A stretch of DNA of 64,000 nt from Haloechinothrix halophila YIM 93223. Lineage in GTDB: Bacteria > Actinomycetota > Actinomycetes > Mycobacteriales > Pseudonocardiaceae. The position numbers and the translations under genes are program-made. The notes under the pieces were generated by a model. It was not told the DNA's origin. It did not search any database and saw nothing but the letters and a program-made list of their open reading frames with translations. This document shows, one piece after another, positions 56,145 to 64,000 of the stretch. The stretch is taken from positions 4,367,502 through 4,431,501 of the forward strand of contig NZ_KI632509.1 in assembly GCF_000504245.1 (NCBI RefSeq). The letters are read 5' to 3'. The stretch's first letter is position 1, and each line of letters begins with the position of its first letter.

Positions 56145-57170
56145 GTGGGCAACTTCGACGGCAGCCACGACAGCGACCAGCAACAGGACCACCACGACCC
56201 GAGACCGGGCACGACGACGACAGCGCCGAGACGCACCGTGCGCGCCGCGGGTGCGGTGTTGTGGCGCACGGGACCCGGCGGCGTCGAGGTGGCGGTGGCG
56301 CACCGGCCCCGCTACGACGATTGGTCACTGCCGAAGGGCAAGCTGGATCCCGGCGAGACAGTGCCCGAAGCGGCGGCACGGGAAGTAGCCGAGGAGACTG
56401 GGTTCTCCTGCGTGCTCGGGCAGCAGCTGTCGCACTGCCACTACCAGGTACGTGGCGGATCCGGCGCACTCGCGGACAAAACGGTCACGTACTTCAGCGC
56501 CCGCGCGCTCGATGGCGCGTTCCAGCCGAACGAGGAAGTCGACGCGCTGCGCTGGCTCAGCCCCGCCGCCGCACGGGACCTGCTCGACTACGCGGGCGAG
56601 ACCGAGGCGCTCGACCAGTTCGTGCGCCTCGGCACCGACCTGACAACGGTGCTGCTCGTGCGGCACGCCAAGGCGGGCAAACGAGAACACTGGCGCGGCG
56701 ATGACGACCTGCGCCCGCTCACCCCGGCGGGCAACCGGCAGGCCGACGCGCTGCGGGCGCTGCTTCCGCTGTTCGGCCCGGATCGGGTGCACTCCGCACC
56801 CCGCCTGCGCTGCGTGCAGACCGTGCAGGGCATAGCCGACGACCTCGGCACGGGAATCACGCACGAGCCATTGCTGTCCGAGGAGGGTTACTGGGGCGAC
56901 CCGGAGGCCAGCCTCGACCGGATCCGCGCGCTCGCCGCCGACGAGGGCACGCCGCTGATCTCCAGCCAGGGCAAGGTGATCCCGCACCTGCTCGCCACGC
57001 TGACCGAACGCGACGGCGTCCCGCTCGACGAGGCGCCTAGCAAGAAGGGCTCGGTATGGCTGCTGAGCTTCCGGCGCCCCGCCGCGCATGACATGAGCAC
57101 CGATGGCGTCCCGCTACTGGTCGCGGCCAGCTACCTGCCGCCACCTCCGGCAGCCACGGCGCCGGACTGA
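56145..57170 (+). CDS. mutT1: NUDIX hydrolase fused to histidine phosphatase (MutT1-like)
   Basis: The 341-residue protein has a NUDIX box GKLDPGETVPEAAAREVAEE (about 65-84) and a second half with RHAKAGKREHW, a phosphohistidine phosphatase start of the SixA type. Mycobacterial MutT1 has the same fusion; it hydrolyses 8-oxo-GTP, diadenosine polyphosphates or related nucleotides. Lies 13 bp downstream of ppk. Confidence 0.9.
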   Translation: MGNFDGSHDSDQQQDHHDPRPGTTTTAPRRTVRAAGAVLWRTGPGGVEVAVAHRPRYDDWSLPKGKLDPGETVPEAAAREVAEETGFSCVLGQQLSHCHYQVRGGSGALADKTVTYFSARALDGAFQPNEEVDALRWLSPAAARDLLDYAGETEALDQFVRLGTDLTTVLLVRHAKAGKREHWRGDDDLRPLTPAGNRQADALRALLPLFGPDRVHSAPRLRCVQTVQGIADDLGTGITHEPLLSEEGYWGDPEASLDRIRALAADEGTPLISSQGKVIPHLLATLTERDGVPLDEAPSKKGSVWLLSFRRPAAHDMSTDGVPLLVAASYLPPPPAATAPD

Positions 57171-57347
57171 CGCGAAGTTCAGCGGAGGTGCAACAGAGGT
57201 GCGACAGAGGGTTGTTGCCTGATTACGCCTTGCCATCGAGGATCATAGTGCGGTCCCGGGGCAGGGCAGGCCCGGACACAACTCAGCCCCGGTGACCGCT
57301 TCACTTGCGGCAGCGCACGAAGCGCGCCAGGCAGCGAAGGGGGCTCG

Positions 57348-58394
57348 GTGGCAACTCAGGACGGCATCGGCGTGGCGGTCACGCACCTGCGCATGGCCGC
57401 GGCCAGGACGAACGGCACGGAGGTAGGCGCGGACGCGCATACGGGCGCCAGGTACGAGGCCGCGTTCGCGGCGGTGGACAGAGAAGACTTCACCGCGGGG
57501 CCGCAGCAGCCACCATCGGCCGCCACGCTGGAACGGGTGTTGCGGTTGCTCGGCGCGCGCTCTGGCGATCGGGTGCTCGAAATCGGCACCGGATCCGGCT
57601 ACCCGGCGGCGGTGTTGTCCGAGATCGTGGGCAGGCATGGCGATGTCGTCACGACCGAGGCCGACGTCGATGTCGCGAGCCAGGCGCGGGAACGGCTGAT
57701 CACGTCGGGCAGGGAATGCCGGTACGGCACCGGCCTCATCAACGTCACCGTGCTCCGGCGCGAACCGTCCGATGTACCCGCACCGCCACAGTTGTGGGAC
57801 CGCGTGCTGCTGAGCACGCCCGTGCCGCTCGGCAGGGTGCCGTACGCCGCTGTCGCCGGCACCCGCCCCGGCGGCGTGCTGGTCGCGCGGTTGAGCACCG
57901 AGTTCACCATCGGACCGCTGGTGCGGTTCGATGTCGGACCGGACGGCATCGCCACGGGCACGGCCGACGCCACCAGCATGGAGCGCATCACTCCGGTGCC
58001 GACCGAGCCATCCCGCTCCCGCGCCGTGCTCACGGACGTCGACGTCAGTCACACCACCATCGACGTCGCGAATCTGGTGCGACACCCTGCCTGGCGTTGC
58101 GCGGCCGCCGTGGCAGTGCCGTCATGCCGCTACCAGGACGTGGTCATCGCCGAGGACCGCTCCGGTCCCACGCGCCCCGGCCTGATGCTGACCGATCCGA
58201 TGACGTCGTCATGGGCGCACATCGAACATGGCGACGGCAGCGACCACGTCACCGTGCGGCAGGCTGGCCCCCGGCTGCTCGCGGACGAGGTACTGGCCGC
58301 CGTCCGCTGGTATGCCGATCGCGGCGCGCCGCCGCTTGAGTCGTGGACATGGGAAGTCGGCCCGGACCGTCAGTGCGTCACCATTGGCGAGTGA
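57348..58394 (+). CDS. PCMT-like methyltransferase, target unknown
   Basis: The 348-residue protein has the SAM motif VLEIGTGSGYPAAVLSEIVG in a protein-L-isoaspartate methyltransferase-like core (YEAAFAAVDREDFTAGP before it), followed by a C-terminal half without recognised domain. The Ser/Asp acceptor residues of true PCMTs were not confirmed. It could repair isoaspartates or modify a peptide. AGCGAAGGGGG precedes the GTG. The stop lies in a hairpin that probably terminates both this gene and hupB. Confidence 0.75.
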   Translation: MATQDGIGVAVTHLRMAAARTNGTEVGADAHTGARYEAAFAAVDREDFTAGPQQPPSAATLERVLRLLGARSGDRVLEIGTGSGYPAAVLSEIVGRHGDVVTTEADVDVASQARERLITSGRECRYGTGLINVTVLRREPSDVPAPPQLWDRVLLSTPVPLGRVPYAAVAGTRPGGVLVARLSTEFTIGPLVRFDVGPDGIATGTADATSMERITPVPTEPSRSRAVLTDVDVSHTTIDVANLVRHPAWRCAAAVAVPSCRYQDVVIAEDRSGPTRPGLMLTDPMTSSWAHIEHGDGSDHVTVRQAGPRLLADEVLAAVRWYADRGAPPLESWTWEVGPDRQCVTIGE

Positions 58395-58405
58395 CGCACT
58401 GACGG
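58367..58405. terminator. Hairpin terminator overlapping the PCMT-like stop
   Basis: CCGTCAGTGCGTCAC at 58367-58381 pairs with GTGACGCACTGACGG at 58391-58405 across nine bases. The left arm is coding (final residues Arg-Gln-Cys-Val), the right arm includes the TGA. It ends 8 bp before the hupB stop. Confidence 0.65.
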
Positions 58406-58413
58406 CCCGGCGC

Positions 58414-59280
58414 CTACTTCTTTTTCTTGGCGGTGGCGGCCTTCTTGGTAGTGCTCGCCTTCGACGTCGTTGACTTCTTCGTCGACGGAGACGTCTTCGC
58501 CGTCGACTTCTTCGGCGCCGTCTTGCTCGACTTGGCCGTCGACGACGTCGCCGAAGCCTTCGGCGCCGCCTTGGCGGTCGATCGTGTCGTGGACTTGGTC
58601 GCCGTCTTGGCGGTGGACGCCTTCTTCGCCGTTGCCTTGGCAGGAGCCTTGGCGGTGGTCGACTTCGTCGACTTCGCGGGTGCCTTGGTGGCCGTCCGCG
58701 TCGTGGACTTCGCCGCCGTCTTGGCTGGCGCCTTCGCCGCGGTCCTCGTCGTCGACTTGGTCGCGGTCTTCGGCGCTGCCTTGGTCGTCGACTTCGCGGT
58801 CGTCGCACGCTTCGTCGTCGTCCGCGTGCTGGCGGCCTTCGTCGTTGTGGCAGGCGCCTTCTTCGCGGTCGTCGACCGGGTGGCAGCGGGCTTCGAACCC
58901 GCCCGCGACGTCTTGCTTGCTGGCTTGGCCGCCGTGGCGGTGGTGGTCCGCCGCGTTGTGCTCGCGGTCGACGCGCGCTTAGCGGGCGCCTTCGGCAGCT
59001 TGCGCTGACCGCCGACGACCTCGCGGAACATCGTGCCTGCCTTGAACGCGGGCACGTTGGTCTTCTTCAAGCGCACCGCCTCGCCAGTGCGAGGATTCCG
59101 GGCCGTGCGAGCAGCCCTCGGGCGCTTCTCGAACGCACCGAAGCCTGTGATCGTCACCTTCTCGCCCTTGTTCACGCGGCGCACGATGATGTCGACGAGA
59201 CCATCAACCGCCTCGGCAGCGACCTTCTTGTCACCAAGGCGATCGGCGAGCGCCTCGACAACTTCTGACTTGTTGGCCAT
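58414..59280 (-). CDS. hupB: HU-type nucleoid protein with long Lys/Ala/Thr tail
   Basis: The 288-residue protein has a canonical HU domain (MANKSEVVEALADRLGDKK; GFGAFEKRPRAARTARNPRT) in the first 90 residues. A tail of about 190 residues is built of KS-TT-AK-type repeats (TAAKAPAKTAAKSTTRTA and similar), a histone H1-like extension that bends and bridges DNA, as in mycobacterial HupB. GGAGG lies upstream of the ATG. Confidence 0.95.
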   Translation of the reverse strand: MANKSEVVEALADRLGDKKVAAEAVDGLVDIIVRRVNKGEKVTITGFGAFEKRPRAARTARNPRTGEAVRLKKTNVPAFKAGTMFREVVGGQRKLPKAPAKRASTASTTRRTTTATAAKPASKTSRAGSKPAATRSTTAKKAPATTTKAASTRTTTKRATTAKSTTKAAPKTATKSTTRTAAKAPAKTAAKSTTRTATKAPAKSTKSTTAKAPAKATAKKASTAKTATKSTTRSTAKAAPKASATSSTAKSSKTAPKKSTAKTSPSTKKSTTSKASTTKKAATAKKKK

Positions 59281-59360
59281 ACGAGTCCTCCGGAGAACTG
59301 CAGTTGTTCACGGCCTCACGGACCGACTTGAATGGCACGCTATTACTCAAATCACGAGAT

Positions 59361-59396
59361 GGCCACACGACACAGCTTCAATTGCGTTGTGTGGCC
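59361..59396. terminator. Hairpin in leuD-hupB spacer
   Basis: GGCCACAC at 59361-59368 pairs with GTGTGGCC at 59389-59396, with extra pairing inside. It lies in the 153-bp region between leuD and hupB (both leftward) and probably ends the leuCD transcript; the hupB promoter must lie downstream of it. Confidence 0.4.
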
Positions 59397-59433
59397 GGAA
59401 AAAACCCCTCCGGGTGAACGTTGGCGATACTTG

Positions 59434-60036
59434 TTAAGCCCCAGCGACCGGAGTCGTCGTCGGTTTATATGACGGCCGAGAACGCTCAAACGCCTCGATA
59501 TCGTCGGCATAACGCAAGGTCAACGCGATGTCGTCAAGCCCTTCCAGCAGCCGCCAGCGCGTGTAGTCATCAATACGGAACGACGCGGTGAAGTCCTTCG
59601 CGGTGACCGTCTTTTCGCGCAGATCCACCGTCACCTCGGTACCGGGATCGTTCTCGAGAATCTTCCAGAGCTGCTCTACATCAGACTGCTCGCACTCGGC
59701 GGCGAGCAGTCCCTGCTTGCCCGAGTTGCCACGGAAGATATCGGCGAAACGGGACGAGATCACGGCCCGGAAACCGTAGTTCATCAACGCCCAGACGGCG
59801 TGTTCGCGCGACGATCCCGTGCCGAAGTCCGGCCCGGCGACCAGCACGCTGCCACCGCGGAAAGCGTCCTGGTTCAGCACGAACGTCTCGTCGCCGCGCC
59901 ACGCGGCGAACAGGCCGTCCTCGAAGCCGGTGCGCGTGACGCGCTTGAGGTAGACGGCGGGGATGATCTGGTCGGTGTCCACATTAGAACGCCGCAGCGG
60001 GACGCCGACCCCGGTGTGCTGGGTAAACGGTTCCAT
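59434..60036 (-). CDS. leuD: 3-isopropylmalate dehydratase small subunit
   Basis: The 200-residue protein has [20 protein letters not shown] and [16 protein letters not shown], the LeuD swivel-domain signature. It pairs with LeuC to isomerise isopropylmalate in leucine biosynthesis. AAGGAG precedes the ATG at 60036. The leuC-leuD spacer contains a duplicate of the leuC end. Confidence 0.96.
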   Translation of the reverse strand: MEPFTQHTGVGVPLRRSNVDTDQIIPAVYLKRVTRTGFEDGLFAAWRGDETFVLNQDAFRGGSVLVAGPDFGTGSSREHAVWALMNYGFRAVISSRFADIFRGNSGKQGLLAAECEQSDVEQLWKILENDPGTEVTVDLREKTVTAKDFTASFRIDDYTRWRLLEGLDDIALTLRYADDIEAFERSRPSYKPTTTPVAGA

Positions 60037-60078
60037 TGAGTGGTCTCCTTGAGAAAGTCTGGGATCTAGAGGTCCGCT

Positions 60079-60144
60079 GTGTCTAATGGTCGGACCCTGC
60101 AAGCAGGTCCCCGTGTCTACTGGTCGGACCCTGCAAGCAGGTCC
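60079..60144. repeat. Tandem duplication of the leuC 3' end
   Basis: Two 32-bp copies (60079-60110 and 60113-60144), period 34, differ at one position. Copy 2 contains the final codons and TAG of leuC; copy 1 lies in the leuC-leuD spacer and repeats the same end sequence. Each copy can fold into GGAC-CTGC/GCAG-GTCC. Confidence 0.85.
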
Positions 60145-61574
60145 TCCGGAGACGACAACGTGCCTCGCACCGCCGTCGCCGCGGCCACCAGCGGCGACAC
60201 CAGGTGGGTACGGCCGCCCTTGCCTTGCCTGCCCTCGAAGTTGCGATTCGACGTCGAGGCGCTGCGCTCGCCCGGGGTGAGCTGATCCGGGTTCATGCCG
60301 AGGCACATCGAGCAGCCCGCCTGCCGCCACTCCGCACCCGCGTCGAGGAACACCTTGTCCAGGCCTTCCTCCTCGGCCAGCTTGCGCACCCGCATCGAAC
60401 CGGGCACCACCAGCATCCGCACACCGTCGGCGACCTTGTGACCAGCGAGCACATCGGCCGCGGCGCGCAGGTCCTCGATACGGCCGTTGGTGCAGGAGCC
60501 GAGGAACACCGTGTCCACCGCGATCTCCCGCAACGGGGTGCCCGGCTTCAGGTCCATGTACGCCAGCGCCTTCTCAGCCGAGTACCGCGCGGTTTCATCG
60601 GCGATCTGCTCCGGGTCAGGCACCGACTCGCTGAGCGGCAGCCCCTGCCCAGGATTGGTACCCCAGGTGACGAACGGCGTCAGCTCGTCGGCGTTGATCT
60701 CAACCTCGGTGTCGAACTCCGCGTCGTCGTCGGTGGGCAGCGCCCGCCACGCCGCGACGGCCTCGTCCCAGTCGGCGCCCTGCGGCGCGTGCGGACGCCC
60801 CTTGAGGTACTCGAATGTCGTCTCGTCCGGCGCGATCATGCCCGCGCGGGCGCCCGCCTCGATGGACATGTTGCAGATCGTCATCCGCGCTTCCATCGAC
60901 AGCGACTCGATGGCCTCGCCCCGGTACTCCAAGACGTAGCCCTGTCCGCCACCGGTGCCGATCTTCGCGATCACGGCGAGGATGATGTCCTTCGCGGTCA
61001 CGCCAGGGCGCAGCTTCCCGGTGACGTTGACCGCCATGGTCTTGAACGGCCGCAGCGGCAACGTCTGCGTGGCCAGCACATGCTCCACCTCGGATGTGCC
61101 GATGCCGAACGCCATCGCGCCGAACGCGCCGTGGGTCGAGGTGTGGCTGTCGCCGCACACGACCGTCATGCCGGGCTGTGTCAGGCCGAGCTGCGGGCCG
61201 ATGACGTGCACGATGCCCTGCTCGGCGTCGCCCATCGGGTGCAGCCGGACGCCGAACTCCTCGCAGTTCTTGCGCAGGGTGCTGACCTGCGTGCGCGAGA
61301 CCGGGTCCTCGATCGCCTCGATGTCGGCGGACTTGCGGGAGGGGTCAAGCGTCCACGTCGTCGGGACGTTGTGGTCCTCGGTCGCGATCGTGAGATCGGG
61401 ACGACGCACCGGACGGCCGGCGAGCCGCAGCCCGTCGAACGCCTGCGGGCTGGTCACCTCGTGCACCAAGTGCAGGTCGATGTAGAGCACGTCGGGTTCA
61501 GCGCCGTCGCCACGGCGCACCACATGTGCGTCCCACACCTTCTCGGCCAATGTGCGGCCCGTCGTCGCCGTCAT
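60117..61574 (-). CDS. leuC: 3-isopropylmalate dehydratase large subunit
   Basis: The 485-residue aconitase-type protein has [17 protein letters not shown]-like start ([17 protein letters not shown]), [30 protein letters not shown] and [10 protein letters not shown], containing the three [4Fe-4S] cysteines. AGGAGGAACGTC precedes the ATG at 61574. Divergent from an IclR regulator that in mycobacteria and streptomycetes controls leuCD. Confidence 0.96.
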   Translation of the reverse strand: MTATTGRTLAEKVWDAHVVRRGDGAEPDVLYIDLHLVHEVTSPQAFDGLRLAGRPVRRPDLTIATEDHNVPTTWTLDPSRKSADIEAIEDPVSRTQVSTLRKNCEEFGVRLHPMGDAEQGIVHVIGPQLGLTQPGMTVVCGDSHTSTHGAFGAMAFGIGTSEVEHVLATQTLPLRPFKTMAVNVTGKLRPGVTAKDIILAVIAKIGTGGGQGYVLEYRGEAIESLSMEARMTICNMSIEAGARAGMIAPDETTFEYLKGRPHAPQGADWDEAVAAWRALPTDDDAEFDTEVEINADELTPFVTWGTNPGQGLPLSESVPDPEQIADETARYSAEKALAYMDLKPGTPLREIAVDTVFLGSCTNGRIEDLRAAADVLAGHKVADGVRMLVVPGSMRVRKLAEEEGLDKVFLDAGAEWRQAGCSMCLGMNPDQLTPGERSASTSNRNFEGRQGKGGRTHLVSPLVAAATAVRGTLSSPEDLLAGSDQ

Positions 61575-61628
61575 GACGTTCCTCCTAGCGTGCACCGATC
61601 GCTACGCCCTAGACTACGTCTCAACATC

Positions 61629-61656
61629 TGGACATCTCACGATTCGGGAATATAGT
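61629..61656 (+). promoter_or_regulatory. Promoter of the IclR gene, probably leaderless
   Basis: TGGACA at 61629-61634 and TATAGT at 61651-61656 are separated by 16 bp. Only eight bases separate the -10 box from the GTG at 61665 and there is no ribosome site, so the transcript is likely to begin at or beside the start codon. AGATGTCCAGATGT on the minus strand overlaps the -35 box and is a possible regulator site for leuCD. Confidence 0.6.
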
Positions 61657-61664
61657 ATCGCGCT

Positions 61665-62414
61665 GTGGGACAGCATACAGGTCACGAGGCACCCGTATCG
61701 CCCGGCACAGCGACCAAGCTGTCCAGCGGTATCGGGGTGCTCGACAAAGCCGTCGCCGTGCTGCAGGCCGTGGCGACCGAACCATGCGGGCTCGCCGAGC
61801 TCTGCGCGAAAACCGGCTTGCCACGAGCAACGGCACACCGGCTCGCGGTCGGGCTTGAGATGCACCGGATGTTGCGGCGTGCGCCGGACGGACGCTGGCG
61901 GCCGGGCACCGCGCTCGCGGAACTGGCGGGAGGTGCCACCGACCCGTTACTGGACGCCGCAGCCTCGGCGCTTCCCAAGTTGCGAGACATCACCGGCGAG
62001 AGCGTGCAGCTCTACCGCCGCGACGGTGCACAGCGGGTGTGCGTCGCCACCGCGGAACCGCCGAGCGGGTTGCGCGACACCGTTCCTGTCGGCGCGCGAC
62101 TGCCGATGACGGCGGGCTCGGGCGCGAAGGTGCTCGCCGCGTGGTCCGATCCCACGACCCAGCGCAGCATCCTTGCCGACGCCGTGTTCGGCGAGCGCAC
62201 GTTGCTCGAGGTGCGCAGGCGCGGCTGGGCGCAGAGCGTCGCCGAGCGCGAGCCAGGCGTGGCGAGCGTGTCCGCCCCGGTGCGGGACTCGACGGGCGCG
62301 GTCGTCGCGGCGGTATCGGTATCCGGCCCCATTGAGCGCATCGGCCGCAAACCGGGCGTGCGATGGGCGTCCGATCTGCTCTCGGCCGCCGACGCGCTGA
62401 CCGAACGTCTGTGA
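61665..62414 (+). CDS. IclR family transcriptional regulator (LtbR/NdgR-like)
   Basis: The 249-residue protein has an N-terminal winged helix (about 25-75; [20 protein letters not shown]) and an IclR ligand-binding domain (about 90-245). Divergent from leuC, as LtbR in corynebacteria and NdgR in streptomycetes, which control leuCD and branched-chain amino acid genes. Leaderless start (see promoter). Confidence 0.92.
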   Translation: MGQHTGHEAPVSPGTATKLSSGIGVLDKAVAVLQAVATEPCGLAELCAKTGLPRATAHRLAVGLEMHRMLRRAPDGRWRPGTALAELAGGATDPLLDAAASALPKLRDITGESVQLYRRDGAQRVCVATAEPPSGLRDTVPVGARLPMTAGSGAKVLAAWSDPTTQRSILADAVFGERTLLEVRRRGWAQSVAEREPGVASVSAPVRDSTGAVVAAVSVSGPIERIGRKPGVRWASDLLSAADALTERL

Positions 62415-62433
62415 TCCGGCGAGGTTTTCCGGC

Positions 62434-64000
<1,567 letters not shown>

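Noticed and set aside
57243-58085. 280-codon minus-strand frame opposite the PCMT-like gene
   Set aside because: No SAM or other motif; the + strand has a SAM-binding site and a ribosome site.

Overview
The window is high-GC actinobacterial chromosome, most likely from the Pseudonocardiaceae or a close relative (an inference from gene content and style, not a database match). GTG starts are frequent and genes are tightly packed. Gene order follows a long stretch of the Mycobacterium tuberculosis backbone as I remember it: ftsY-smc-acyP-mutM-rnc-rpmF-DUF177-sepIVA-coaD-rsmD, then pyc, recG-DAK2, ung-thiL-DUF3515-ddl, gpsA-fbiD-ppk-mutT1-hupB-leuD-leuC-IclR. No tRNA, rRNA or CRISPR array was seen.

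Region by region. 1-3330: purine catabolism and salvage (end of OHCU decarboxylase, a guanine/cytosine-type deaminase, an NCS1 permease and a divergent XRE-cupin regulator). 3424-6388: a glycine betaine/proline ABC importer (ATPase, permease, lipoprotein). 6646-9728: a TetR regulator with an FAD monooxygenase, then DNA polymerase IV with an SOS-like box on its start. 9741-16823: ftsY and smc separated by a complete-looking group II intron with its maturase. 16979-22914: acylphosphatase, a Thr-rich membrane protein, mutM, rnc, rpmF, DUF177, a SepIVA-like coiled coil, coaD and rsmD. 22981-28850: inserted block with a membrane-anchored Hsp70-like ATPase, a HelD/HelR-type helicase and a HAMP adenylate cyclase. 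28876-32250: pyruvate carboxylase.

32469-39425 is a self-contained catabolic island: an amino acid/ethanolamine-type permease diverges from a glutamine synthetase-like ligase, a gamma-glutamyl hydrolase, an aldehyde dehydrogenase, an SDR and a FadR-type regulator. Together they fit uptake of an amine, gamma-glutamylation, two oxidations and release of glutamate. 39443-46452: recG, DAK2 protein, rpmB, ung, GNAT, thiL and a stand-alone Lrp/AsnC sensor domain. 46472-53042: DUF3515, ddl, a MocR regulator with a flavin-binding neighbour, cysteine dioxygenase, a pair of palindromic repeats, gpsA and plsC. 53153-64000: fbiD/cofC, ppk, mutT1, a PCMT-like methyltransferase, hupB, leuD, leuC, an IclR regulator and the start of a 5-oxoprolinase/hydantoinase that runs off the window.

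Most novel-looking signals: the group II intron between smc and ftsY; the tandem long palindromes at 51110-51237; the SOS-like box overlapping the dinB start; a palindrome before the HelR-type gene; the short hairpin plus small ORF at 18151-18257; a tandem duplication of the leuC 3' end; and an in-frame 27-bp repeat expansion in the oxoprolinase gene.
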